A DNA stretch of 64,000 nt from Cardinalis cardinalis (GCA_014549065.1 JACDOX010000289.1:62001-126000); one strand, 5' to 3'. Shown: positions 13,401-23,373, counted from the stretch's first letter. Program-made: numbers and translations. The notes: generated from the letters alone by a model not told the origin.

Positions 13401-16400
13401 GCTGCACAGGCAAAAGTGTTAAGTACCTGCAATAAATTTAGTAACTTCTTTCACAAACACTAAACATGCCACATACAGCCTTAGCTTCAACCCTTTCCTT
13501 CACAAGGCCATGCTGCTGACTTATCTTCCCTTCTACCTCAACAAACAAATAAAAACAAAAAATAACCCCCCTCCAAAAATAGCAAACCCAAATCCCCCAA
13601 GAAAACAAACAAAAAACCAAAACAATACCCCCAAAACAAACAAACAAAAAACCCAAACAAAATAAAACAGTGCCAAAAAGCCCAAAACCAAATCAACCAA
13701 ACAAAAAAACCCAAAATCCCACCCTCAAAAAACCACCAAAAACCCCCAAACAAACAGAAAACACCTAAAACCAACCACCAAACCAAGAGCAAAAATCATC
13801 ATATTAAAATAATCAGCTCCTTGAAATTTTTGCAATGAAAGACTGCATGCTTGTGCTGAGCCTAGACTTTTCTACTAGCATGCTTTATTTGAGACCAGAA
13901 ATGCCTCCCCTCTTCAATCATCTGTACCCCAGGGCTCTGTTACTACTATATCACAGTGATACTGCTCTAACCTCTCCAGGTATCTTCTGTACAAAAACTA
14001 ATCACAAGCTAGACTACAAACTCGGTAAAATTCCAAGGAGGATGGGGATACTAACCCAGAAGTGCATGGTGAAGTGCTGCTGCAGAGAGGATCTGGAGTT
14101 CGCAGAGATGTTGCTGACTTTGAACTGGACAGAAACACTCTGAATCCCACTTGTGCCACTATATTCTATCTCATAGATCACCTGAAATTCCAATTTAGAG
14201 AATAATAGGAGACAGAGTAAGGTAATAGGGCAATGGCTTTAAGCTTGTGGTAAGCTGCTTGAAAAGGAAAGAAGATTCACATACCTCAGAAACAACATTG
14301 ATGCATGCATTGTCTTTCATGNGGGGAGCTCCAGGTGGTGAGACTGCAGTGACATTTACCTGGAGACAGTAAGCATATTAACAATCAGTAACTGTTTAAA
14401 AGGAGAGTGCTCTTTTAACTCTTTTTCACTGCTTTTCCATCCAAGTCAGATTTACCTCCTTGCTGTGATCTGGGGGCACATCACACTGCTCCAGATCCCC
14501 AATCTTTTTTCAGGAAAATAAGCTACCTCCATGACTTTAGTCCCATCTATGCCCATTCATTCAAAAATACACCCTTATTATGTCCTTTTTTTCCTATAAT
14601 GTCTTACTTTTGCCAAGAAAAATCTTGTCTTGGACACAGCACATTCCCATTTTCCCTTCAGAACCAGAAATGAGACTGACCTTCATGGATGGCATAATGG
14701 TGTCATTAACTGGGACCTGGGGAAAATAAGCAAACCGTTTTACAATTCCAATAAAAAGTGAAGTAAATTGCTATGTTTGTGACTAAAGTCATAAAATCAC
14801 TACAAAAGAACCTGAATAGGTATTGACAAAATTACTTTGTTTATTCCAGATGTGAAAACATCATCATTTTGCAATTTATAAATCACAGACATAGTTCACA
14901 GAAGGCATTTTAAAATACCAAAAGACAAATTTAAGCTTGGCCTAGTTAACGTCCTGCAGAATGCAGGTACTTTTAAGTGCCACATCTCTGATCCATTCCT
15001 GAAACTCCATCTTCTGCAATCAAGTACTTTAGCGTCCAGTTAAGGAAAAACTGTACTTTGGCAACAGTGACAAAGAAAGTCCTGAAAACATTAATTAAAT
15101 TTCATCAATAGACTATTCTCTACTAGTTAAGTAGATTTAGATTTCCAGTAGAAGGGTATACTGAGTCATCAGCCTTAATATGTACTCCTATTTACAATTA
15201 TGTTTCCTCTTGGAAAACCAGAAAAACTCTACAAGCTGAAAGGAGACAGTTTCATATAAGCTTTCAGTAAAACGAGTGGGATGAACCCAGAACAGTAAAC
15301 TGGTTACTTTGAACTCATTGTCAGGATAAATAGTAGAGAAATTGATATGGACATAAATAGAACTAATATTAATAAGGGGGCATCAGTATGATTTTACAGA
15401 TAGCACTTTATGTAAAAAAATCACCCTAATTCTTTACCGAGAACATGTACTGCTTGGTTGATCAAGCTGATGGAACAGACAAGATATACTTTGATAAACA
15501 ATCTGTTTAAAATTTTAGATAGGCCATCAGAACTATGAAGTATCAATGAAGTACCTGTTAAATACATTAAGAATTCGCTAATAATGGAAGTTTATTGGAA
15601 AGTAGTTTGAATTGAAGGATTACCACCAGTCATGACATTTTTAACAGGTTTCCTGTTGTAGCACAGCATCTCCGACGTGGTGATAATTAGCATTGACTAT
15701 GATTCTAGAAGGCTGATCAATCACTTCATTATACTATACTTATTAAGAAACTCATCGTCCTTACCAACAGTCCAATACAGTTTTTCTTAATTGGTCCTTG
15801 AATCTAAACACTATCACCATTGGCCAATTAAGAAATCACCCTTTGGTAAACAAATCTCCACAACACATTCCACATGTTCACAACAACAGGTGCAGCAAGT
15901 GAAGATAAGAATTGTTTATCATTCTTTTCTCTGATCTTCTCACAGTATTCCCAGGGACAATGCCTGGGAAAGTTGTGCCTGCTGCTCTCTGTGGCCAGAG
16001 AGCGGCTAGTATAGTTTCCCAGCAAGAAGGCCTCAGCAANAGGGAGATCAGGAATGACATACCAAATGACCTTCAGTTTTACAGTTATCTGAAGTCACAG
16101 TGGAAGGCAATGCAAAGTCAAACAACTAAGATTTTGAACAAAAGCAAGAAATTTGAAATGTACCTTTAGCACAGTGAAGTCATGGTAGTAGGAAGCAGCA
16201 TCTAGGGCAGGGTCAGTCATGCAGCTCTTGCTCAAGTTGGCAAAAATCCGAGTACAGCTTGTGCTTTTACTGTCCAGGAAGCCTGGGTGAGTTAAGACAT
16301 GACAATAGATAAAACAGAAGCAAACCACCCTAAGATATTGTTCCCCCTTTACTAACCAGCAGGATTTCCATCAACACAAAGTCCACTGGCTCCCATTTTT

Positions 16401-19400
16401 ATTGGCTGTCTAAGCATGCTCAATACAGATGACGAATCAAAGTAGATGAGGATTGGATCACCAGCCTGAAAAGAGAATTTGGAGAAATCACAAAGTTACA
16501 GCGGAATACTAATGCCAAGGGCAAGAGACACATCTATACTTCTTTGTGCACACCTGGTTTTGTCTAAAAGGTTGTCCAACCTCTTAAATACAAGGCAACT
16601 GACCAGAAATACTTTATACACTAAGGTATGCAAAGTACTGAGAGATAAGCAGTTCAACAATGTACTCTGGTAGCCAGGAGGGTCATCTGTGTAATGGGTG
16701 TATCTGGCTCAGCATCACCAGCTGCTACCACTCTGCTCTGCACCATGGTATGNCCTCACCTTGAGCCCTCAGGGCACTTCTGGGTGCCACAACATAAGCC
16801 ATAAAGCTGTTGGATAGCATTCAAAAGAGGGCTACAAAGATGGTGAAGGGTCTCCAGGGGAAACCATACAAGGAATCGCTAAAGTCACTTGGCTTGTTGA
16901 GCCTGGAGGAGACTGAGGGGACATCTCATTGCACTCTGCAGCTTCCTCCTAAGGGGCAGACACTGATCTCTGCTCTCTGNGACAAGGGATAGGACTCAAA
17001 GAAACTGGTGGAAGTGTGTCAGGGGAGGCTCAGGCTGCATATCAGGAAAAGGTTCTTCCCCAGAGGGTGGCTGGGCCCTGAACAGGCTCCTCAGGTAATG
17101 GTCACAGTCCCAAGGCTAACAGAGCCCAAGAAGCATTTGGACAACACTCTCAGGCACAGGGTGGGATTGCTGGGGCGTCCTGTGCAGGGCCAGCAGCTGG
17201 ACTTGATGATCCTTGTGGGTCCCATCCAACTCAGGATATGCTATGATCTTATGATAATATGGCTTCTAGGTANAAAACAAGAATCTTTCAATCTGTTCTC
17301 ATTAGACATCATTACAGACAGGTTTAGTAAAAGCATATGTGCAAATTGATTGCTATTTTCCTTCAACTCACNCGGTAAAAAGCAGAGAATGATGGCTGAA
17401 CTTGTGATGGTGCTAAGAAAGAGTGACTGCCATACTTCTCTAAGAACTCCGCAAAATCAGATTCTTTGAAATCCTGTGGCTGTTGAAAATAGTTCAGCTT
17501 TGCTAGAGTTTGAAAAGAGAAAAAAAATAAATCCACCAATATTAAGTTACTAGAAAAGATAAGAGTAAATACTGAAATAACTTTAGTAATTGTAAGCTAC
17601 TTGGTGCCTTATATTAATTAATCCATAGTAACACTTATAATAGGCTAATATGATCTACAAAACAGGATGATATCATGAATACAGTTCATAAGAAACAAGT
17701 ATTAATACACAAAGTAACTTTCCAAAAAGCATGAGACTCCTTAACAGCTATATTAATATGTGCTGTAATTTCCATTAGATGTCCATATTAGACACACATG
17801 AAATCTGAATTACAAAATTAATCACCCATTTGTGAGTTCACTAAAAGCAATATTAAACGGATTCAAAATAGTTAAGTAAAACTGGTAACTGGTAAAACTC
17901 AAGGTAAGTATGAATAGACAATAGGCATCCTAAAAAAACCCCAGACTTTCTATCGGTATCCTCTTATAATTTTTTGCTCTTCCTTGTATGCAAAACACTC
18001 AGATAAAATCTGTAAAGAGCTGAAAGCAGGACAAGATAATAAAAATCTAACCTTGTTTTGACCAGCTGTTATACCTGTTAATCTCCTGAGCCCCTCCCAA
18101 CATAAAATACTCAAAGATTTAGGTCAGAAGCAGATGGAAATGTGGGTCACAATTCCCAGACAACTCAAAAGAGAAAATGGTAAGTGTTCAAATGTGAAAC
18201 CACAGCAATTGCACTGAATGCCAGGAACTGGACATTGAATCACTCAAATTAAGTACAATGCGGAAAGCAAAAAGAGAAAAGAANATTAATAGCATATGCT
18301 ACAGGATATATGATTACCAGTGAAAAAAAATCACCACCAGTAGAGAAGAAAGGATGAAAATAAGCATATATAATAAAGTATCCGAGACATAATAAGAAAA
18401 ACACTTTCTGAAAATCATAGTAGTGGGATACTTTAAACATCAACTCTTATCTGCTGCTCTGTGTGTAGCCAACTAGGTACAGTATCTCAGATACATAAGC
18501 AATTGATAAAGACTTATTTGTGCTCAGCCAGAAACCCTACCCTTAATAATAATGCAATGATCTTTGTCTTTGGTGATCAAGACCCTGATTCACTATGGTC
18601 TCTCTGAAACTGTAACAGTCAAAATAATTAGCAACAATTACAACGCATAGTTCAAAAAAATATTCCCTAAGCAGAGGCAATCAAAAAATGCAAAAAGAAA
18701 GATTGCTTACAGTCATCCAACTGCACACAGAACAGTGGATCTTGTCCACCAGGATCAGAAACGATGTCTGTAGAATAAGGGGTATTACTTCTGAAAATTA
18801 GTGACTTTTCCACACACACTTGACTCACAGACCTGTAAAGACAAGCCCCCCAACCCCACCCAGCAAACTATAAAATGGACCATACTTGCATAATTTCATC
18901 TTTTACATTACATAATGCCAAGAATNCAACACAGTTTTATTTGATGAAAATAACTTTTCATCAGTTTAGATGAGCTGTTTTACAATCTGCATTGATAATC
19001 AATTACAGAAAGCCTCTCTTGTCATTGTAGTAACTTTGTGGACACTCGGTTAGTGTAACTGAAAATCACTCTGACATTTCCTGGGAAAAAAAGTGATTAA
19101 AAAGAAAATCAGTGCCCACATATTACAGCTCCTCTCGGTCCTCATCACAAGGCCAATCTGCAAAGACAGATTTTACTTTCTAATGGCTGAAACNATCTTC
19201 CTCACTGACAGCATCTTGCGGCCTGTACTTGTTTGACTGTCTCCTCATAGCACTCCAAAGTACCTTTTACTTAAACCCAGACTTCCCAGCTCCCACCACC
19301 AACTGTCTCATTACGGAGTAACCAAGCCTCGCCTCATCTCAGCCACTGTGCTGTCGGCCCCGGGAAGCCTTTCCCAGTCCCCGGCCCAGCGCTAAGATGA

Positions 19401-19639
19401 CCCTGGGCCCGGGGGCGCGGCAATATCACCGCGAAGCACAGGCGGCCAAGCCACAGGTCCCGCCGGGAGCGCGGCCCGAGCCCGGTCTCCGGGCCCGCCT
19501 CGGCCCGCTCCGGCAGTGGCAGAAACCCATCCCCTACCCACCTGCTGCGGCCGGAGCGCTGAGACGCGCCCGCGGCGCTGAAGGCGGGCAGCAACGCCAG
19601 CAGCAGGAGCAGCAGGGGCACCGCGCAGGACCCGCGCAT
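7248..19639 (-). CDS. TCTN3: TCTN3, tectonic-3 (spliced; two segments not found)
   Basis: Tectonic-3 is a secreted or membrane-tethered glycoprotein of the ciliary transition-zone (MKS/B9) complex. It helps control ciliary membrane content and Hedgehog signalling; human mutations cause Joubert and orofaciodigital syndromes. Thirteen exons with good splice sites translate into peptides that match the mammalian family in order, for example IFRSNTPYSTD, AGDPILIYFD, SCTRIFANLSKSC, SGNPGYITGAPLL, VSCTSCCMVPVTLEIQILW and PEPPRGQPQRHW. The start ATG (19637-19639) has a good context (GCGGCCATGC) and opens a leucine-rich signal peptide. The protein ends in a hydrophobic segment (LAGYLLLILVMSSIFCF). 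The exons found sum to about 502 codons against roughly 607 residues in human. The cysteine-rich segment expected after exon 1 and a short exon between 14056 and 12776 are missing. Exon limits are given one by one below. Confidence 0.95.
8340..8378. repeat. Perfect 17-bp inverted repeat with 5-base loop
   Basis: Left arm 8340-8356 (attttttt then cttaagagt) and right arm 8362-8378 (actcttaag then aaaaaaat) are perfect reverse complements around tcatg. It lies in the last TCTN3 intron. A second, shorter cttaag palindrome overlaps its left side (8331-8353). Confidence 0.85.
10043..10060. repeat. Poly(A) tract
   Basis: Eighteen consecutive A bases in a TCTN3 intron. On the minus (coding) strand it is a T tract. 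Confidence 0.95.
10155..10320 (-). mobile_element. CR1 3' fragment, same strand as TCTN3
   Basis: The plus strand reads like a reversed CR1 tail: 'aaatcacagaatggtctgggctgg', 'aagggaccttt', then 'ccatccaacctggccttgaat'. It is inside the last TCTN3 intron and shortened at both ends. Confidence 0.8.
10825..10962 (-). CDS. TCTN3: TCTN3 exon, VSCTSCCMVPVTLEIQILW region
   Basis: 138 nt, 46 codons, phase 0 at both ends. The CTSCC motif and VGLLSNPQAQV…YQCQ match the family strongly. Confidence 0.96.
11678..11843 (-). CDS. TCTN3: TCTN3 exon, DSNCSYMQQKLYETFQG region
   Basis: 166 nt, one base plus 55 codons, acceptor ttccag and donor GAG|gtaata. It corresponds to the human ADCSHLQQEIYQTLHG region and ends NCSVE. 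Confidence 0.94.
12418..12515 (-). CDS. TCTN3: TCTN3 exon, MSILRSESDGSCSQFLRH region
   Basis: 98 nt, 32 codons plus two bases. It holds the conserved GSCS…RH.VQFG motif and GCK near its end, as in human. Donor AATCAG|gtaaca. Confidence 0.93.
12710..12776 (-). CDS. TCTN3: TCTN3 exon, SGNPGYITGAPLL region
   Basis: 67 nt, one base plus 22 codons, acceptor tgcctag and donor CAT|gtatcc. SGNPGYITGAPLL is nearly identical to human SGNPGYIVGKPLL, and the length up to the next Met matches the human protein exactly. Confidence 0.92.
12981..13031 (-). other. Tentative TCTN3 small exon (phase does not fit)
   Basis: A 51-nt segment has an acceptor (atttcag) and a strong donor (GCCAG|gtaaga). It ends with the two bases needed to complete the Arg before SGNPGY in the next exon. 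Its incoming phase does not match the exon at 14056-14181, and its peptide (ILTFSFLPPRLQMKLA) is not convincingly like the family. It may be a chance signal. Confidence 0.25.
13536..13792. repeat. A/C-rich low-complexity tract without T
   Basis: For about 250 bases the plus strand is almost only A and C, in irregular aacaaaca and ccaaaaccc blocks. It lies in the TCTN3 intron where a small exon is unaccounted for. The long open frames on the minus strand here are artefacts of this composition. Confidence 0.85.
14056..14181 (-). CDS. TCTN3: TCTN3 exon, VIYEIEYSGTSGIQ region
   Basis: 126 nt, 42 codons, from acceptor ttcag to donor TGG|gttagt. It contains VSVQFKVSNISANS and SSLQQHFTMHFW, matching human SLQQHFILRF. 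It ends in phase 0, which does not fit the next recognised exon (12710-12776); a small exon must lie between. Confidence 0.93.
14285..14359 (-). CDS. TCTN3: TCTN3 exon, VNVTAVSPPGAP region
   Basis: 75 nt, 25 codons, phase 0 at both ends, donor gtatgtg. It ends DNACINVVSE, matching human GNTCQNVVSQ. One N is inside the exon. Confidence 0.92.
14681..14716 (-). CDS. TCTN3: TCTN3 micro-exon, VPVNDTIMPSMK
   Basis: Only 36 nt, phase 0 at both ends, between acceptor cag and donor gtcagt. It continues the TVLK|VP junction of the family. It is too short for ordinary open-frame detection. Confidence 0.85.
16164..16282 (-). CDS. TCTN3: TCTN3 exon, FLDSKSTSCTRIFANL region
   Basis: 119 nt, two bases plus 39 codons. 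It completes the Gly of NPAG, then encodes a run with conserved cysteines and the motif DAASYYHDFTVLK, close to human NAASYYNFTVLK. Confidence 0.96.
16357..16465 (-). CDS. TCTN3: TCTN3 exon, AGDPILIYFD region
   Basis: 109 nt, 36 codons plus one base, acceptor cag and donor gttagt. The peptide AGDPILIYFDSSSVLSMLRQ and the following GLCVDGNPA match the tectonic-3 core. Confidence 0.95.
16740..17262 (+). mobile_element. CR1 3' end fragment, antisense to TCTN3
   Basis: In sense order it contains 'agcctggaggagactgaggg', 'ggaggctcaggctgcatatc', 'aggttcttccccagagggtgg', and ends with 'gatgatccttgtgggtccca' and the ATGATCTTATGAT-type tail repeats. It sits in a TCTN3 intron. Confidence 0.9.
17372..17502 (-). 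CDS. TCTN3: TCTN3 exon, KLNYFQQPQDF region
   Basis: 131 nt, acceptor ctctag, donor gtgag. It begins with two bases completing the Ser codon of the preceding exon (LDDS|KLNYFQ) and ends SAFYR, like human SFYR before AGDPIL. An unresolved N is the last base of the exon, in an Arg CGN codon, so the residue is not affected. Confidence 0.93.
18711..18832 (-). CDS. TCTN3: TCTN3 exon, SVSQVCVEKSLIFRSN region
   Basis: 122 nt between acceptor ttacag and donor gtaag. The peptide closely follows the human segment that comes just after the cysteine-rich tectonic core (VCV..S.IFRSN.P). It starts with one base of a split codon, so it joins in frame both to exon 1 as assembled and to any lost exon of the same phase. 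Confidence 0.93.
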
Positions 19640-19740
19640 GGCCGCACACCAGCGCAGCACCACCCGCGGAGCCACAGCGCCTGCGCGGCACAAAGGGACG
19701 GGGCCGGGCGGGGCGGGGCAACACTCTTTTAAAACAGCAT
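19335..19740 (-). promoter_or_regulatory. TCTN3: CpG island, TCTN3 promoter and exon 1
   Basis: It is GC- and CpG-rich around the TCTN3 start codon, with a GC-box run (ggggccgggcggggcgggg) just upstream at about 19700-19718. No TATA box is needed or obvious, as expected for a broadly expressed cilium gene. Long frames on both strands are composition artefacts. Confidence 0.8.
19542..19639 (-). CDS. TCTN3: TCTN3 first coding exon (signal peptide)
   Basis: It encodes MRGSCAVPLLLLLLALLPAF followed by a short Ser/Arg-rich stretch, a typical cleavable signal peptide. It is 98 nt, 32 codons plus two bases, with donor CAGCAG|gtgggt. No in-frame ATG lies upstream before the GC-rich promoter. The first exon is not conserved in sequence in this family, so its assignment rests on position, signal peptide and phase. 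Confidence 0.8.
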
Positions 19741-19752
19741 GTTTAAAAGAGT
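19723..19752. repeat. 11-bp inverted repeat at promoter edge
   Basis: Arms actcttttaaa (19723-19733) and tttaaaagagt (19742-19752) are perfect reverse complements around an 8-base spacer. It sits exactly where the GC-rich TCTN3 promoter stops and AT-rich DNA begins. Confidence 0.8.
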
Positions 19753-21080
19753 TAATTTCAGGTAACCGTAGCTACTTTATGTTCACAGCTACTACCAATC
19801 ATCTACCATTAATGAATTCATATTATGTCATAATGGCTGCGTTAAGAGCAGTCTGCGATCATTTATATAATTTATATCAAATTATAAATTGAGTGGGTCA
19901 CTAAGCAATCACTGCTTTACATTACGTTAGAGTACATAAATTGGTCTGCAGAGCTACCTAGGTTTCACTAATTCTAGACTTTGTATCACAAGCATTTCTA
20001 CACAGTGGACCAGATGGGAGAACATTCTTAACTGTGACATCATGAAAATTTTTCCCAAACAAATGCCAAAGCTTAGTTAAAATTCCACACAGATAAGTCC
20101 TGGGAGAGTTTGGCTTTTACAGTTTTATCTTTTCAATAAAAATATTTTTCGAGGTACTTTTTATGAGGTTCTTCTTCATGCAATATCTACCTAACATCTG
20201 AATCTGACTGGCGCAATATAGTGGAGATTAAAAAGTCAGTATGTGTTCAAGGAGTCAAATAAGCCAAATTCATGAAAGGAAGCACGCCAAAGGTCATCAA
20301 ATCAAATATGCAGGTACTGTAACAGGGCTTGCTCAAGTTTGCTGGTTTTTAGCTGTTGGATCCTTCAGGGATTCCTTACTCTGGAAACATTGCAATACTC
20401 TGAAACTCTTCCTTAGTCTTCTACTGCTCATGTCTGTCAAAGGAAAGCTCACTGGCTAGTTCTGATCTAGTTTCATTCCTACGTTCAGTGTGTACTAAAT
20501 TTTCATCAGAAGCAAAGATGGAGAAGAGATACCTTAAGCCATTACATTTTGGCAAGTAAGGACAGCACACACAACAGAGGCATTGTGTCATTGGATATTT
20601 ACTTATCATTTACTGTCTTTCATTCTAAATAAAATACACCCACTCCTCAGTAGATTAACTCCTTCAGTGATTTTGTTATAAGTGCTTTCTAGGAACAAGT
20701 GATTAAACTTAAATAAAACCAGATTGATTTAAACTTTTATTCAGATTGATAATGGAAAATAATAATACAAGTTATGTGATCATGATCAATTTCTGAACGA
20801 AGAGAATAAGATGCATACTGTCTATAGATAATACTTCCAGTTTGTCTAAATCTCTTCGCAACCTTTTGTTTCTCCCCTTCATTACCCTTTATGTGCATTC
20901 ATAGCTCTACATTAGTATGTAGCTGGGGAATAAACAGAATCTATATGCCTAGTCTCTTCAGGGTCACACAGGAATTCCACTTTTCATTATATAGCAGCCA
21001 GTAATTTTCCATTGGAATTGGAGATAATACATCCAGACTCTTAGCACAATGTCAGAGACTGAAATATTATAGTTTATGAC
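19753..21080. other. Divergent intergenic region, proximal part
   Basis: AT-rich DNA between the two divergent genes. No exon, RNA gene or known repeat is recognised. Short open frames lack splice or start context. Confidence 0.5.
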
Positions 21081-21089
21081 TTAAAAATT

Positions 21090-21905
21090 TTCATTAAAGA
21101 CTTTTGTCTATTGTAGCAGAACTGTGCTACAAAAGCCACAGAGAAGACCACTACACTCTGACTGAGGCTTGGCTCGTTGATGAAGATAAGATGAAGCAAC
21201 AACTCAGGGCTGGGGACATTCACAAAGCACAAGCTTAACACCTTCAGGGCGGAGATCACAGCCCCAGGGCTATCAGCTGCCAGGCTTCGCACAGACCCTT
21301 GCACCAAAGGGTGGGAGGAAAAAGGCTCTGTGTGTGTGTTGGAAAATCCTCTGGTCAGAGGTGCAGTGACCGCCCATTCGGCACTGTGCAGAGGAGCCCA
21401 GCTGAGGGACCCTTCACCCGGGGAAAAAGCCGCAACCACTCAAGGACAGCAGAGGGGTTTCACGGCCCATCAAAGCCCTTCCAAAAGGGTCCCCAGAGCC
21501 TGCACCAAAGCATAGCAGCACGATGCAACAAACCCAGAGTCTTGCAACGACAGTGTCAACCCGNCCCCCTGCAAGGGAGGCACATGGGCGTTCCCACCTG
21601 GCCCAAANCCGTATTAATCCGCGGGATTCTATACTNGGCGTGGCGCGGCGCGGCGGTGACAGGGGACTCTCACCGCCAGGAAGACCAGATCGAAAGGAGC
21701 AACGAGAGTTGCTGGGACCCATGGATGGGTGATATGCTTCCACCTAGGTCTTGTCAGTCTCCCCCCCCGTTCCTCCAACCCCATGCACACTTCTTTTTCT
21801 ATTTATTTATTTTCTCTTTCTTTCTCTTTGCCTCTTTTACTATTAAATAAAAGATGCCCACTTTTGGCAACAACATTTCACCTCGTTTGATTTTAGTCAC
21901 GTTTT
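21090..21905 (+). mobile_element. Possible solo LTR-like block (low certainty)
   Basis: An isolated GC-rich block in AT-rich flanks turns, at 21750-21840, into a C/T-rich tract, followed by a polyadenylation signal (aataaa near 21846). It finishes with 'ttggcaacaacatttcacctcgtttgattttagtca', which resembles the 3' end of avian endogenous retrovirus LTRs. Element limits and target-site duplication could not be fixed. No retroviral coding part is visible, so at most it is a solo LTR. The 183-residue plus-strand frame through it is not recognised. Confidence 0.35.
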
Positions 21906-22240
21906 TTGGATATATTTTGAACCTTCAAGGTCCTTTCTATTTTATGCAGAGAGGCTTCGCTTTCTNTGCTCTTTGGGGTTTAAACTGGTCATAACACCTA
22001 GGTATTTCATGAGGATGAATAAGTAATAGAAAAATTTTAGATGTTTATATTGTGGTGCCATTTTGGCTAATAGATATTAGACATTATGGAAGTCAGTTGA
22101 GCTTTCACATACTCATTTGCATATGAGGAGATACTAGTTTTACCGGAGTCTGGGATTCTGCCAACAGACATTCAGAAGTATCTGGGCTGTAGCCAAGTAA
22201 GAGTTACAAAGTTACAAAGTTTGGGTACAAACACCGTGTG

Positions 22241-22278
<38 letters not shown>

Positions 22279-22929
22279 TATAAATGTTACAGTAAACCTC
22301 AGTAAGCCAGTGTTGTTATTATCTAACATGATTACACAAGATCAAAATATTACTTTCTGCTTCAGAAATCAACACAGGTTTGCTATAGGGTTTTTTTCTT
22401 GCCCACCTAATTTCAGATTAGTTTTATTTCTGTTCCTCGATATTCATAGAAGCAAGACAGTTACTTGATTTAAATGGGTACTGTGGCCATGGAAGGGTTA
22501 TGTAGTACAGGTNGGGATTGAGTCTACTCCTGAATTCTTTACAGACCCTTGTAGTGGAACAGCCTATTGGTACAGAGTTGCAGTCTGGTTTGAAGTGCAA
22601 AGGGTTTAGGTTTAAAATTGAATTTATGTACATAAGCCTTTAAATTGTCCTCATGACCACAGTAATTTCTCACACAGAATCTGGTATGACTCCGTAGGTG
22701 AGGGGCAGTGGTGAGGTTCTAGACACTTCATTTGGTATGTGTTGATGTCAGNGCAGTCAGGCAGCTTCCTCCTCTCCCCTCCCCTCCGCTATGCCTTCTT
22801 CCTGCGCTGGCAGATGTGATCCCAACATTCTTGGGCATTTTGTTCTGCTTTAGGTGGTGTATGCTGTATTTCCAAAAGTTTCACGTTAGAAGCTCTCAAC
22901 ACGGGGACAAAGATTCCTGGTGACAGCAT
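21906..22929. other. Divergent intergenic region, CFAP46-proximal part
   Basis: Mostly AT-rich, with a TA microsatellite listed separately. No gene recognised. The last part leads into the CFAP46 CpG island. Confidence 0.5.
22237..22282. repeat. (TA)n microsatellite
   Basis: About 46 bases of alternating T and A broken by single C or G changes. It is likely to vary in length between individuals. Confidence 0.95.
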
Positions 22930-23290
22930 TTCTTAGCACTAGGTTCATCGGCAGGAAGGCATCAGTCGTTGCCCGCGCAGCCCGCGAGCCCTGCCCCCGC
23001 TGCCAGTTGCCGCGGCGGTTTGCCAACGGCTCCTCCGCCCGCGAGAGCAGCCGGGGCCGCGGGGGCGGTCCCTGCCGGCTGGCCCGGCCCCTCGAGCGAG
23101 GCCGAGAGGGAGGGGGGGGGGAGTGAGGGCGGGTCCGTGTGTGTTGTGGCGGCGCTGCCGGGATACGCGTCTGTGTTGCGGGAACCGCGAGCGGCCGAGG
23201 GGCAGCCTGCGGACGTCTGGCGGGCCCCTCCGGCAGCCGCGTCCCTGGGATGCCCGGGCAAGCGCTCGGGACCTTCGGGAAAACCTCGCG

Positions 23291-23351
23291 CTCGCGGCTC
23301 AGAGCTGCCCCACGGCGCTCGCGGCTCAGAGCTGCCCCACGGCACTCGCGG
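23291..23351. repeat. 27-bp tandem duplication in the CFAP46 leader
   Basis: Units 23291-23317 and 23318-23344 differ only at the last base; a third copy starts (ctcgcgg) and stops at 23351. The unit is a multiple of three, and in the frame of the CFAP46 start it would repeat ARGSELPHG. Confidence 0.9.
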
Positions 23352-23373
23352 CGAAGCCTCGTCCGGCCGCGGG

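Noticed and set aside
13438..13792. Minus-strand hydrophobic frames rich in F, W, G and L
   Set aside because: They are the direct translation of a T/G-only tract and not a membrane protein.
19334..19892. Several 84-119 codon frames around the TCTN3 start
   Set aside because: Only the frame with the signal peptide up to the donor at 19542 is coding; the rest are GC-rich shadows or run through the donor into the intron.
21299..21850. 183-codon plus-strand frame
   Set aside because: Unrecognised sequence in a GC-rich, LTR-like block that uses three N-containing codons; no splice or start support.
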